NCBI RefSeq assembly: GCF_041260155.1
Contig: NC_091930.1
Span: forward strand, 17,831,156 to 17,895,155
Source: Ptychodera flava
Taxonomy: Eukaryota > Hemichordata > Enteropneusta > Ptychoderidae
Reading direction: 5' to 3'
DNA length: 64,000 nucleotides
Shown here: in pieces, positions 21,807-34,332 of the stretch
Position numbering within the stretch: position 1 is the stretch's first letter
How the letters are laid out: every line of letters begins with the position of its first letter
Position numbers and translations under genes: made by a program
The notes under the pieces: generated by a model
Database searches by the model: none
Told to the model about the DNA's origin: nothing
What the model saw: the letters and a program-made list of their open reading frames with translations, nothing else

Positions 21807-24061
21807 CTAAATACGCGAGAGACAGTCTGCAATTAAAGTGTCTCTGCCTTTGATATGTCTAATATCAAGATTTAACTCATGTAACATTAAACTCCATCTT
21901 AACAATCTCTGATTTTTGCTTTTAAATTTCTGCAGAAAAACAAGAGGGTTGTGATCAATATAAACCACTATTGGCTGATTTGAAGAAGTAACATAAACTT
22001 CAAAATGCTGTAAAGCTAATATCAAAGATAAACACTCTTTTTCAATTGTAGAGTAGTTTCTCTGGGATTTGTTAAATTTGCGTGAAAAATAGCAAACAGG
22101 ATGATCTACACCATGACTATCCTCTTGCAATAAAACAGCACCAGCAGCCGTATCACTAGCATCCACAGCTAATTTGAATGGCAAAGTGAAATCTGGTGCA
22201 GACAACACTGGAGCACTTTGCAGTATGGCTTTAAGTGTATCAAATGCCTGTTGGCATTGCTCTGACCAAACAAACTTTACTTTCTTTTTAAGTAAGTTAG
22301 TCAAAGGCTCAGTAAATGTGGAGAAATTTGGACATAATTTTCTGTAGTATCCAGCCATACCGAGAAAGCGCATCGGTTGTCGTTTACAGTTTGGTATGGG
22401 AAACTTGAAATGGCACTGATTTTGGCATCAACAGGTTTTACCTCACCCTGTCCTACAGTATGTCCGAGGTAAGTCACCCTCGCCCAACCAAACTCAGATT
22501 GGCAAGGTTGACAGTCAACAATGCTTTACTCAGTCTCTCAAAGAACTTCCGCATGAGCTTGATGTGTTCCTCCCAGGTGTCACTATACAGGATGACGTCG
22601 TCAATGTAAGCTGCACACCCGTCTAGCCCGGATATGACGTCGTTGATCATCCGTTGGAACGTTGCCGGAGAGTTCTTCATTCCGAATGGCATCACCTTGT
22701 ACTGGAACAATCCGTCTGGTGTAACAAAGGCGGATATTTCACGAGCACGATCCGTCAGAGGGACTTGCCAAAATCCCTTCAAATGGTTCTTGAAATGTAG
22801 GTCAAATTTTGTCACATACTTGGCTTTTCCACTCGGTCGATGCAGTCATCAATCCTCGGGATTGGGAAAGTGTCTGTCTTTGTTAAAGTGTTGACCTTCC
22901 TAAAGTCCGTGCACATACGATAACTGTGATCTGATTTGGGAACAAGTATGCACGGCGAACTCCAGTTACTTTTACTGGGTTCAATAAAGTCATTGTCCAG
23001 CAGGTATTTGACTTCTTCCTGGAGATATTTCGCTTTTGTTGGATTCAGTCTGTATGGATGTTGTTTTACAGGCTTACTGTCCCCAACATCAACGTCGTGA
23101 TAGATGACGTTTGTCCTCGTTGGAACATCTTGAAACAGGTGTTTATATTCGTGGAGCAGTTCTTTTACCTGTTGTTGTTGTTCTGGCTTGAGGTGTGCCA
23201 ACTTTGTAGACTCCAGCTTCTCCAGGATTTCTGAGTTCTGAAGCTTGACCGAGCCCAGCTTTGAGTTTAGAGTATTTTCACTCAAGTCAGTTTCAGTATC
23301 ACTATCTTCATAATGGTTTGAACTGACTGCACTGACAGGCTGAGTTATAGTAGGATTATCCCTATCCAAATATGGCTTAAGCATATTTATGTGACATAGC
23401 TGTTTTGTTTTCTCCTGTCAGGTGTTATTATGATGTAATTTAATCACTCAATTTCTTATCAATTAGGTATGGCCCAAAGTAACGAGCATGGAGTGGTTTG
23501 CCAGGAATTGGAAGTAGAACAAGAACTTTTTGACCTGGTTCAAACTTCCGTTTTGAGGTGTTTTATCGTATTTGGTTTTCATTGACTGCTGAGATGACTC
23601 AAGATTTTCTCTGACTAATTCACATGCTTTAGAGAGTTTTGTACGAAAATCTGACACATATTGCAAAATATTCAGACAATCATCATCGTCTGATAGGAAT
23701 TTCTCTTTAACAAGCTTAAGTGGGCCACGGACTGTAATTCTTTTTCTTTTTCTTTTTCTAATGCCAATTTTTTTAACTCGAAATCTGCCTGTATTTCCAA
23801 TTCTAATTTTCTAAGTTCAAAGGAAGACTCAGGCTCATAATCATGTAAGACGGATTCCTCAAATTGGCCTAAATTAACTAAATGTTTTGCAATGTGGTAC
23901 TGTATTTCCCGCTTGCGCATAGATCTTTTGACATCTACTTTAAGGAAATCGGCCAGTGCTATGAGGTTGTCTTTCTAAGGGAATTAAATGTGTCCTGATC
24001 AAGGTCATCCATAAATTCGTCTGGCTTGAATTCCGCCATGATTGAATTTCACTGAGTTCAC
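21807..24061 (-). pseudogene. Retroelement internal region A: gag start, integrase C-terminus, RT, RNase H
   Basis: From the 5' side: a short gag-like start near 24040, a charged E/K/L-rich segment (23672-23920), an integrase C-terminal piece (23463-23666), then RT (23384-22474) with the YIDDVILYSD active site and FGMKNSPATFQR, and RNase H (22373-21807) with the VDASDTAAGAVLLQ, YSTIEKECLS and YIDHNPL motifs. Several frameshifts and a small insertion near 22785 break the frame. Protease, most of integrase and most of gag are absent. Confidence 0.85.
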
Positions 24062-24120
24062 AGTGTACAGTAGTTTTGAAAAGGCTGTCAAAATGTTGTC
24101 AAACGGCTCAAAATATTCGT

Positions 24121-24138
24121 ATCCCGGACGAGCCCCCA
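24121..24138 (-). other. Primer binding site, tRNA-Pro type
   Basis: The - strand reads TGGGGGCTCGTCCGGGAT, 4 nt inside the middle LTR. It is the 18-nt complement of the tRNA-Pro 3' end used by several retroelements and gammaretroviruses. The second internal region has the same site at 27026-27043. Confidence 0.85.
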
Positions 24139-24142
24139 ATTT

Positions 24143-24647
24143 TGTTACGTGCAGAGAAAACGAACAAAGGGTGAACTCAGCAGTTAACGTTTAAACAAAA
24201 TTTATTACGAAAATAAAACTAATTGTCAGGGATAGAGTACAAGCTTTAAAAGTGTACAGACTACTTATCTCAGCTGGGACGGCAAAGCTCCAGTCTCAGA
24301 GTTGTAACAGTCAGTTGGATGAATGAACAGTCCTTGCAGGCTTGAAGCTGCACAAAGTCCACAGTATAAATCCAGCGTTGGCAGTGAAGGTCTTGAAAAG
24401 TCTTGAGAATGACTACTGCTGGAGTTTAGTTACACACAAGAGACACGATCCCAAAAGTCTGACTGGAAGCTGTGCAAGTCCCTTTTATACACATGCATAT
24501 AAGAACAATCTAGAACTTTTATTGACATGCTAATTACTGTTCTAAAATTATCTCTCTTACACAACTAATTAAATTTCCAGAACATTCCAAACATGACTAA
24601 TTGAATTCAGGTCATGATGAGTGTGGGGGGAAATGACCTACATAACA
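24143..24647 (-). repeat. LTR 2 (shared middle LTR)
   Basis: 505 bp, same ends as LTR 1. By eye closer to LTR 3 than to LTR 1: LTR 2 and 3 share TACACAACTAATT and CCTACATAACA where LTR 1 differs. Confidence 0.85.
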
Positions 24648-24727
24648 CACCCCTCTTCAAAAGGAAAATTTTTCAAAAAAAATTTTCTTTGCAAATGCAA
24701 TCTTAAAAGTGTGAACAACAATAAGCT

Positions 24728-26966
24728 CTAAATACGAGAGAGACAGTCTGCAATTAAATTGTCTCTGCCTTTGATATGTCTAATGTCAAGATAAAACTCC
24801 TGTAACATTAAACTCCATCTTAGCAATCTCTGATTTTTGCCTTTAAATTTCTGCAGAAAAACAAGAGGGTTGTGATCAATATAAACCACTATTGGCTGAT
24901 TTGAAGAAGTAACATAAACTTCAAAATGCTGTAAAGCTAATATCAAAGATAAACACTCTTTTTCAATTGTAGAGTAGTTTCTCTGGGATTTGTTAAATTT
25001 GCGTGAAAAATAGCAAACAGGATGATCTACACCATGACTATCCTCTTGCAATAAAACAGCACCAGCAGCCGTATCACTAGCATCCACAGCTAATTTGAAT
25101 GGCAAAGTGAAATCTGGTGCAGACAACACTGGAGCACTTTGCAGTATGGCTTTAAGTGTATCAAATGCCTGTTGGCATTGCTCTGACCAAACAACTTTAC
25201 TTTCTTTTTAAGTAAGTTAGTCAAAGGCTCAGTAAATGTGGAGAAATTTGGACATAATTTTCTGTAGTATCCAGCCATACCGAGAAAGCGCATCGGTTGT
25301 CGTTTACAGTTTGGTATGGGAAAACTTGAAATGGCACTGATTTTGGCATCAACAGGTTTTACCTCACCCTGTCCTACAGTATGTCCGAGGTAAGTCACCC
25401 TCGCCCAACCAAACTCAGATTGGCAAGGTTGACAGTCAACAATGCTTTACTCAGTCTCTCAAAGAACTTCCGCATGAGCTGATGTGTTCCTCCCAGGTGT
25501 CACTATACAGGATGACGTCGTCAATGTAAGCTGCACACCCGTCTAGCCCGGATATGACGTCGTTGATCATCCGTTGGAACGTTGCCGGAGAGTTCTTCAT
25601 TCCGAATGGCATCACCTTGTACTGGAACAATCCGTCTGGTGTAACAAAGGCGGATATTTCACGAGCACGATCCGTCAGAGGGACTTGCCAAAATCCCTTC
25701 AGTAGGTCAAATTTTGTCACATACTTGGCTTTTCCCACTCGGTCGATGCAGTCATCAATCCTCGGGATTGGGAAAGTGTCTGTCTTTGTTAAAGTGTTGA
25801 CCTTCCTAAAGTCCGTGCACATACGATAACTGTGATCTGATTTGGGAACAAGTATGCACGGCGAACTCCAGTTACTTTTACTGGGTTCAATAAAGTCATT
25901 GTCCAGCAGGTATTTGACTTCTTCCTGGAGATATTTCGCTTTGTTGGATTCAGTCTGTATGGATGTTGTTTTACAGGCTTACTGTCCCCAACATCAACGT
26001 CGTGATAGATGACGTTTGTCCTCGTTGGAACATCTTGAAACAGGTGTTTATATTCGTGGAGCAGTTCTTTTACCTGTTGTTGTTGTTCTGGCTTGAGGTG
26101 TGCCAACTTTGTAGACTCCAGCTTCTCCAGGATTTCTGAGTTCTGAAGCTTGACCGAGCCCAGCTTGAGTTTAGAGTATTTTCACTCAAGTCAGTTTCAG
26201 TATCACTATCTTCATAATGGTTTGAACTGACTGCACTGACAGGCTGAGTTATAGTAGGATTATCCCTATCCAAATATGGCTTAAGCATATTTATGTGACA
26301 TAGCTGTTTTGTTTTCTCCTGTCAGGTGTTATTATGATGTAATTTAAATCACTCAATTTCTTATCAATTAGGTATGGCCCAAAGTAACGAGCATGGAGTG
26401 GTTTGCCAGGAATTGGAAGTAGAACAAGAACTTTTTGACCTGGTTCAAACTTCCGTTTTGAGGTGTTTTATCGTATTTGGTTTTCATTGACTGCTGAGAT
26501 GACTCAAGATTTTCTCTGGCTAATTCACATGCTTTAGAGAGTTTTGTACGAAAATCTGACACATATTGCAAAATATTCAGACAATCATCATCGTCTGATA
26601 GGAATTTCTCTTTAACAAGCTTAAGTGGGCCACGGACTGTAATTCTTTTTCTTTTTCTTTTTCTAATGCCAATTTTTTTAACTCGAAATCTGCCTGTATT
26701 TCCAATTCTAATTTTCTAAGTTCAAAGGAAGACTCAGGCTCATAATCATGTAAGACGGATTCCTCAAATTGGCCTAAATTAACTAAATGTTTTGCAATGT
26801 GGTACTGTATTTCCCGCTTGCGCATAGATCTTTTGACATCTACTTTAAGGAAATCGGCCAGTGCTATGAGGTTGTCTTTCTAAGGGAATTAAATGTGTCC
26901 TGATCAAGGTCATCCATAAATTCGTCTGGCTTGAATTCCGCCATGATTGAATTTCACTGAGTTCAC
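24728..26966 (-). pseudogene. Retroelement internal region B
   Basis: Near-identical to region A with the same domain order and the same large deletion: gag-like E/K/L segment 26577-26825, integrase C-terminal piece 26368-26571, linker and RT 26288-25451, RNase H 25398-24728. Frameshifts are at partly different places from region A. It lacks A's extra bases near 22785 and keeps an uninterrupted DLLKGFWQVPL motif. Not functional as read. Confidence 0.85.
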
Positions 26967-27047
26967 AGTGTACAGTAGTTTTGAAAAGGCTGTCAAAATG
27001 TTGTCAAACGGCTCAAAATATTCGTATCCCGGACGAGCCCCCAATTT

Positions 27048-27552
27048 TGTTACGTGCAGAGAAAACGAACAAAAGGGTGAACTCAGCAGTTAACGTTTAA
27101 ACAAAATTTATTACGAAAATAAAACTAATTGTCAGGGATAGAGTACAAGCTTTAAAAGTGTACAGACTACTTATCTCAGCTGGGACGGCAAAGCTCCAGT
27201 CTCAGAGTTGTAACAGTCAGTTGGATGAATGAACAGTCCTTGCAGGCTTGAAGCTGCACAAAGTCCACAGTATAAATCCAGCGTTGGCAGTGAAGGTCTT
27301 GAAAAGTCTTGAGAATGACTACTGCTGGAGTTAGTAACACACAAGAGACACGATCCCAAAAGTCTGACTGGAAGCTGTGCAAGTCCCTTTTATACACATG
27401 CATATAAGAACAATCTAGAACTTTTATTGACATGCTAATTACTGTTCTAAAATTATCTCTCTTACACAACTAATTAAATTTCCAGAACATTCCAAACATG
27501 ACTAATTGAATTCAGGTCATGATGAGTGTGGGGGGAAATGACCTACATAACA
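27048..27552 (-). repeat. LTR 3 (5' LTR of the dimer)
   Basis: 505 bp, nearly identical to LTR 2. Followed by the GTGT duplication (27553-27556). The primer binding site at 27026-27043 lies just inside. Confidence 0.85.
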
Positions 27553-27556
27553 GTGT

Positions 27557-28600
27557 CAATCATTTTCTCGCGCTGTATCGATGCCAAGGCAAGTCGGCCA
27601 CCGTGGACATAGCTTTCACCGTGCTAGGGGTGGATAGCCATAATATTCAGATTATTTTGAGTATTTACAAATAGATTTATGAAGCAAATGCAACGACACG
27701 ATCGAAACAGCAGTACTCATTCTCAGAGATATTGTATCTCAGAGATACAAGTTTACGACCTTTGCGAGCGCGAAAGATTCCGTTGGATGACACACAGAGT
27801 GTACCTAATTGCATGTCTGCAGGTTTAATTCCGAGCGAGAATTTATTGTATTTTTTGTATGATGAGAAAATTAATTGTTGTTAGTCGAATGACTTTATGC
27901 CATTATTCAGTTGAACTTACCTTGAGGTGTAGGTTTCAGGTTTATCGCCCACCGGGATCGCCAGGTACGACGTCCACATTGAACCTTACGACTCGACTGG
28001 AGCCGCGACGTTACTGAGCCATTAAAATAAAAAGATCGACGGTATCCCCATTTTATTCTCGGGAAAAGCTATAGTTTTAGCGACTTGAAATTTTGTTGGA
28101 CAATATGCCTTCTATGTTTCAATATCTGGATTTATCGGGTCACCTTTTTGTATAAATGTCATAACAACTAGCACGGCATCGATCGCGACAAATCGGTCCG
28201 TGTCGCGACCCGCATGCATGAACGTTCCATGCAGGAAAAAAGTTCCGGTCGATGACGTAGAACAGGGGTAATTCGGATTTCTTATCCGTCCTGTACTAAG
28301 TCACACAGGTGTCGATTCGGGCCAGTACATGTGATAAGCATGCCAAATTAATTGCATTCGATTACGAACAATAGAGTCGCAGTATAGTGTGTCCCCATCA
28401 ATCGCCGCCGGACTAGAATCACACATCGAAGTGGGAATACTCTATTATTCAACTTTTGCTGTGTTCGCAGACCACCATTTGATTTTGTATTTTATGCGGC
28501 CATCTAATCAGCTACAGAAGCGTGCAATTCGTATGCATGACTAAGCTCGCTCTGCAATGACCCTACTCTGCTGACGATGAACTATCAAAAATGCACAATT
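27557..28600. other. Unique-looking spacer, no gene recognised
   Basis: Slightly richer in CG than the surroundings (27580-28450). No long ORF, terminal repeats or RNA gene is visible. It separates module D of copy 2 (interrupted by the retroelement) from module C. Confidence 0.35.
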
Positions 28601-31090
28601 AAGCTAAGCAATTGTATGGAGTTTCTGTAGACTGAAAACATAAGAGTTATTGGTTGTTTTCAACATTATGCAAATACAGTCATCACTAACCTTTTAGTAT
28701 GGACTTTGCATGGTCCATTTTCAAGAGGGGACGTTGAAAGGGCTGTAAACATTGGTGCATGTTCCGATTTGTCAAGAAGTTATCAAATTGTAAGGAAATG
28801 TTCTTGTTCCGAATCAGGATTAAGGGGAACTTCAGACCACAGTACGCGTAGATGGAGTAAATATATAGATCAGGCGACACAGGAATTAACGTTGCGCTCG
28901 AAACTTTATTTCCCCAGGTCAGCCTGATGGCTGCCTGGGGCAACTCTTAGCTCCGAGAGCCTGGAGATATGCTCACTCCAAGGCCCCCAAAGTCTGACTC
29001 TCAAATTTACAATACTTTGTCGACAAGAAAACTTGCCAACGCTAGTTTCACAATGATTAATACGTAGTATGCATGAGACATGTCACAACACCATTGTTTT
29101 AAATCCAAGCTGTGAAAATATGAAAAGCGATACTTAACAGCTACAGTTCTGATAAAAGTTCGACTACATTGTCTTTCTATTGTCCAACCTTGCGTGAGAC
29201 ATTCCTTGCATAATCCATAGCCCCCTCTACTGTGTATGCATAAGCATAAGAATTCACAAGACACGCGGGTGCCTGGAATGGCGCTGCCATGGAATTTAAC
29301 AAAGAGACTTGAAAATGTAGTTTGCCGCCAATTTTGAAGAATTACACCTCCGGTAAATCGTGGGAATTCAAGCCCAAGTGGCGAAATGTTGAAATTTGGC
29401 GAATTACTAGAATGAAGATTTACAGTAACAAATAACAGAAACATGACAAAGTGTTGACAGAGCTCTAGACATTCGCGAATGTTTCAGCCTTCGTAGGTTA
29501 AACGATGAACAGTAAGATGTCGAAGTAAATATTTATCACTTACTGAGTTAAGGTTTTATCACAAGAATGAAAGAGTAAACAAGAATGAGCCATAAGTAGG
29601 TCATGTAAAGCTGAAGCGTGATAGGACTGAAACAGTTCCTTGGATAGAGGGACTGTGGTTCCATGGACAACTGAAACCTTTGCTTTGAATCACGGCAAGG
29701 TCTGTGATTGTCAGTTTTAATGTGGAGGCATACGAAGTTTACAATTGAGGTTAGACCTGGTGTTGAATTCTTTAGCCAAGTTGGTAAACTTGTCACGCAG
29801 ATTAAAAAATGTGAGGCAGGATAAAAATGTTTTGTTAAGGCGATAGCTATTCAAGGGTACCAGAGTATATTATACATTATTGACTGAATGCATGGGTTTA
29901 TGTGCCCGAGAGCGGGTGACAATTGCCCGGCGCCAGGAGGGCAAATTGTCTCCTGCTACTAGGGCGCATATACCCATGTATTCAGACAATAATATTTTTA
30001 TTACATGCCTCTTCACACAGTTAATGCTATATGACATCAGCTATATGCAAGGCATTTTCAAACAATTTTACTATTATCCACCAGTATCAAACAGACTTTA
30101 ACAAAAGTCAAAATAGCAATCACATTCATGCGCGTATGGATATTTTACATGTAGCGTTAAGCGTCTACTTTGACGTCGAAAATGTCTAAGGGCTTCACTG
30201 GACTGGGAAACCATGAAAACCGGTCAGTACATCGTTCAGTGGCCTGCTTACTCCCCGGATGCTCCTATTCAAATCAATGCACTAATTTGCACTCGCATCG
30301 AGGCATGTAATAACAGATACTTTTAACATAAAATCATCGTATAGTTTTTCCGATAAAATACCGGTATTTTGTTCAAAATATTACAGGACAAGTTGAACCT
30401 TCCCTAACAACATTGCAAAGAATTACGTTTCGTGCTTCAGTGGAAATTCTTACTTCGCGCATGTACCGGTGCTTTTGATGATTTGTTGCTGTTCCACCAC
30501 CCTTTTCTCGTATTTGTAAGAGACAGGCATTTGTTTTTTGAAAGAAGTTAGATTTGACATGTCCATGAATATAAGTCAAACTGGCAAATTCATTCCAACA
30601 AAGGATAGAAGGTCGTAGAGGGGTCAGTTAGCCTGCTGCATACTAACAATCAAAGGAAAAACATTACCGTCTTAGTGTCAATATAACATCTTCCAGTTTG
30701 ACTTTGACCCACAACTGATAACATCACATCAGACGCTTCTCTTTACATTGTCCTTTATGTCATTTAGAGAGAAAGGTTTGGATGAGAATTTATTTTGTGA
30801 CAAGGTGGTATTGCCGAAATTGACAGCTACACATGAATAGTCTGTCAGCCACAAGTAGGTCACGTGAAGCCGGTGTCTAATGATTTACCAAGCTGCACAG
30901 TCAGCTGTACTGCTGTCACTCAACTAATGTAGGGTACTGGACTCTTAAGTGCAGTACTTTGTGATGTTTTTTTATTCAAAACAGAACATTTCTTGAGACA
31001 ATATCGAAGATGGCTACAGTGTTTTCAGGGCATCAGGTTTATTGGGACCTATCAATATGTATGTTTTATTTTGCAACATGATAGGCAAAC
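28600..31090 (+). promoter_or_regulatory. Module C upstream of copy 3
   Basis: Matches 47540-49310 and, more weakly, 54720-55430 and 61290-62430. Contains a perfect octamer ATGCAAAT (28668-28675) also found at 47621-47628 and 61338-61345, and two copies of the AAGTAGGTCA motif (29590-29612, 30847-30870). Parts align with module A (for example the GTTGGTAAATTTGTC phrase), so A and C probably share an origin. Regulatory role inferred. Confidence 0.4.
29878..29992. repeat. 115-bp foldback
   Basis: TATTGACTGAATGCATGGGT at the left is mirrored by a near copy at the right end. Arms of about 51 bp include GGGTGACAATTGCCC-type inner segments, with about 10 bp between. It is absent from the matching place of module C at 47400-49320, so it is probably a small inserted element. 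Confidence 0.6.
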
Positions 31091-31096
31091 CCATCC

Positions 31097-32640
31097 ATTT
31101 CGGTTTTCTACCCGAAGAAGCTATCTCCTTCAACCATCGAGTAAACTATTGCTACTGTACGAAAGCGAGCAGCAATCAATAAACCCCTAAGGTGGAGATG
31201 GTCTTTCAAAAGTTCAGCTATTTTCCTATGTAATGAATTCATTGCTTTGATTGATGTATGATGTATGATAACGAGTGTGTATTTGCGAGTTTAGACTGTA
31301 CAGTGCGTGTGAATGTGTCTACATGTGTTTGGGGGCGCGGTCAGAAAAACTATAAACATCCTCGACCAAGGTACATTTTTAACAGTTTACATAAAGTTTA
31401 CGATAGTTAGGGAGACTGATATCAAATGAGACGATTGATCAATGTAGAAAGACCTGAGCATAGCGTTTGACATGTCATTGACACCGAGCTGAAATCGTTT
31501 GTATCGTTAGGGTGAATCATCGACCACCGTCTACAGAATACATGCTTACTCACCCGATAACAATTGATTGCTTCCAGGGGTATCTTTAAACGACCTTTGA
31601 CCCTTGCATAAACCACAGCAAATCTGTCCACGAAGAGCATTCAACCTCTCTGTGAGATTTGTGAGCGTTGTTCAAGTTAAGCGAGTTTATAAAAGAACAG
31701 TAACGCATTAGGGTGAGTATTTATGAACTACCCAGGTATAGTCAGTCGCAAAAATGTTTGAAAACTCGGCTCGAAGTCTCGGCTGTCGACCATAAGTGGG
31801 TCATGCGAAGCCGATGTCTTATAAATGTAAGTGTGTGAAAACCAGCACCGTCAACTGTAACCTTGATCTCAAGTAATGCGGATTGTTTGATTTGTTCTAG
31901 TATTCAGATATAGACAAAAAGCTTTCGGGTTTATTTCCTAAAAAGTGGTAAATTTTGTAGCCAGACTTGAAAATGGTAAAAAAATGTAGGGTTTTATGAG
32001 GGGCAACTTCGCGACCTTACATCCCGCATTTTCGTTCCCACCATACATCCACCATACACTCTTTCTCTGTGTGGTACCAGGAAAATAATTATATTGTTCA
32101 GATGCATGAGCTGATTTGCATATTGTAACAGAGTTTCTAATCAAACTCACCTGAAAAGATGAAAGGTCATCAAGATGTCATGCTACTTTTCTGATACATA
32201 CACATACTCCGTTTGACGCACTTTGAGCACACGCGTTACAGTATAAGTGGCAATATTGTATACATGACGATTGGAATTCGCTCAGTCGGTGGCAACAGCG
32301 CACTGTATACTACGTAATAACATACGATGTGCATTGCGTTATCTGTGGTCATATACATACTATATCACAACAAGGTCCCTTCGTTTTATTTTCGCAAACA
32401 AAAACTGATTCTCATGGTGAAGTTACGTTTTTGCACAGTGAAGTTACGTTACGTGACGTTGAAGAATATGTGTATTGAAGAAATGATTAAATGTAGGGAA
32501 GCTTCATATTCTATGTTTGTCATTCATAAAAGGCCAACGAACGAAAAAACAAACAAAAATTATGGACTTACACTTTCAAAACGTCACGTACATATGCCAG
32601 TAATAATTTCCATTGCTTGTTTTTTCTCAGGTATTGTGCA
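31097..32640 (+). promoter_or_regulatory. Module A of copy 3
   Basis: 31097-31515 is, as far as I can read, identical to 961-1379 of copy 1's flank. After a diverged patch, 31574-31727 is again identical to 1433-1586. It holds DR1-like 31591-31603, TATAAAAG 31688-31695, a donor-like GT at 31713-31714, the AAGTGGGTCA motif 31790-31810 and an acceptor ending at 32630. It joins module C abruptly at about 31096, without the first ~370 bp of the module. Confidence 0.55.
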
Positions 32641-32679
32641 AAACGTGTTAATTGAAGACATTGTAGATTTAAACAAGAA

Positions 32680-34332
32680 ATGGCAGCTAATATTCTTGCA
32701 ACAACTTCAACACTGACTCAAAGTTATTACCATATGCCAAGTCAACGACGATTCTGCGGCAAGACCATTAGTCAATTGTTTGATTTAACAAGCAATGCTT
32801 ATCCCCAGAGAGAAGCAATAACCCATTATTCAAAGGATGGTGACGTCAAACGTTGGTCATTCGAGGAACTGCGGCTTCAGGCGGATAGATTTGGTAAAGG
32901 GCTCATGAGTCTCAGTCTACAAAAGGGCGAAAAGCTGGGAATACTTGTTGGCAGACGATACGAGTACATCGTAGTCTATTTAGGTGCCATGAAAGCAGGT
33001 CTCGTCGCTGTTTTCCTCCATACGTCATCAAAGGCTGATCAGTTAAAATATCAAATAAACAAAGTCTTGTGTGACATGTTGGTCGTTGACAGTAATAATT
33101 TAACCACGATCCGAGAATTAGTTCCAGAAGTTGAGGCTGTTAGTGTACCATGCTGCCGGCAGCCTCTTCCAAGTGTTCGTTTTTTTATCAATATTGATGC
33201 TGCAGAGACGCAAGGAGCATGTCTAACCCTAAATAAGGTTTTCTCAATGTCATCGGATCATTTGAAAGAGTCAGAGTTACAAAATGAAGTTCAGCAAGAT
33301 GACCCATGTGTCATCTTCTTTAGCTCTGGCAGTACTGGAAGGCCAAAGGCCATTGTGCACTCGCATCGCGCCATTTCTGAAGGTGCCATAACCATTTCGG
33401 ATGAAAGATCAGCCTATAATGATGATCAGTATGGTCGTCATCTATGTTCAGTGCCCTGCTACAGCATGGGACTTGACGTAATTATGGCCCCCGTGATTGT
33501 AGCTGGCGATAGGCTTGTACTGACTGAGTCACCAGATGTTGATACACTTCTAAACGTAATAAGACTCGAACGATGCTCATCTGCAGTTCTTTACCCTCTC
33601 CTTGCCTTTGAGATAGCGTACCTAAAGGGTGAAGGTGTCGATTTTTCATCCATGAAACAAGCCTTTGTTGGAGGTAATACTTTGCCACCGGATACTCTAG
33701 CAAAACTAAGGAAACTTGTCACACCTAATATAATCATTGGTTACGGATCTACTGAAACGAATGTAGTCACGCTTCAATGCAAAGGCGACCCAATTGACGA
33801 GAAGAGATGGATAGTGGGGCGACCAATTCCACATACAGAGGTCAAGATTGTTGACGATCAGTTTCGAACAGTACCCATAAATACTGAGGGCGAAATCTGT
33901 GTACGCAGTCCATACAGCTTCCAATGCTACCTTGGTGATAAAGAGCGGACGAAAGCTGTGAAAACAGAATCGGGATGGTTTAAGACTGGAGATGCTGGAA
34001 TCATGCTTGACGATGGAAGGCTTCAAGTACTGGGGAGAAAAGATGACTGCATTATAAAGGATGCTAAAAATGTGTATCCTTCAGAAATCGAGGGTTACCT
34101 TTTTGGTCATCCTAAAGTGAAAACTTGTCTGGCAGTGGCAGTTCCTGACCAAAAAGTGATTAACGAGATATGTTTGTGTTTAGTGTTAAAACCAGAAATA
34201 GAGTGTACAGAAGAGGAAATCTTGGAAGTGATGAGAGATCATTTGGAAGAATTCCTCATTCCTAGATACGTCTTGTTTGTGAGAGTTTTCCGGTCACAGA
34301 TACCAGGAAAATTAAACGTAATGAAGTTATGA
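32680..34332 (+). CDS. ACSF2-like: ACSF2-like acyl-CoA ligase, copy 3 (C-terminally frameshifted, 550 aa)
   Basis: Same family and layout as copy 1: P-loop SSGSTGRPK at 215-223, A5 GYGSTET at 354-360, A7 TGD at 436-438 and GRKDD from 452, all intact. After residue 533 (34278) one T is missing compared with copy 4. The last 17 residues are therefore out of frame and end at 34332; the original frame would have ended at 34367. This removes the A10 motif and catalytic lysine 544, so the adenylation step is expected to be lost or strongly reduced even though 95% of the enzyme is open. A sequencing error in the T run is possible. Start context, N-terminus and upstream acceptor match the other copies. 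The A8 glycine is alanine. Confidence 0.85.
   Translation: MAANILATTSTLTQSYYHMPSQRRFCGKTISQLFDLTSNAYPQREAITHYSKDGDVKRWSFEELRLQADRFGKGLMSLSLQKGEKLGILVGRRYEYIVVYLGAMKAGLVAVFLHTSSKADQLKYQINKVLCDMLVVDSNNLTTIRELVPEVEAVSVPCCRQPLPSVRFFINIDAAETQGACLTLNKVFSMSSDHLKESELQNEVQQDDPCVIFFSSGSTGRPKAIVHSHRAISEGAITISDERSAYNDDQYGRHLCSVPCYSMGLDVIMAPVIVAGDRLVLTESPDVDTLLNVIRLERCSSAVLYPLLAFEIAYLKGEGVDFSSMKQAFVGGNTLPPDTLAKLRKLVTPNIIIGYGSTETNVVTLQCKGDPIDEKRWIVGRPIPHTEVKIVDDQFRTVPINTEGEICVRSPYSFQCYLGDKERTKAVKTESGWFKTGDAGIMLDDGRLQVLGRKDDCIIKDAKNVYPSEIEGYLFGHPKVKTCLAVAVPDQKVINEICLCLVLKPEIECTEEEILEVMRDHLEEFLIPRYVLFVRVFRSQIPGKLNVMKL

Larger units (their letters stand above)
21211..27552 (-). mobile_element. Ty3/gypsy (Gmr1-like) tandem dimer: LTR-internal-LTR-internal-LTR
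   Basis: Three LTRs (21211-21721, 24143-24647, 27048-27552) enclose two near-identical internal regions of about 2.4 kb on the - strand. Only the outermost ends carry a target duplication, GTGT (21207-21210 and 27553-27556), so the whole is one insertion that became a dimer. In each internal region the integrase C-terminus precedes RT and RNase H, and RNase H ends only about 85 bp from the LTR. This is the Gmr1-like order. Most of gag, protease and integrase is missing from both copies in the same way. Confidence 0.85.

Noticed and set aside
21211..27552. Two independent LTR insertions side by side
   Set aside because: The middle LTR is shared and has no target duplication on either side; only the outer ends carry GTGT.
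33706..34026. Antisense ORFs conserved between copies 3 and 4 (also 45365-45685)
   Set aside because: They are shadows of a conserved sense coding region and differ freely in their own frame.
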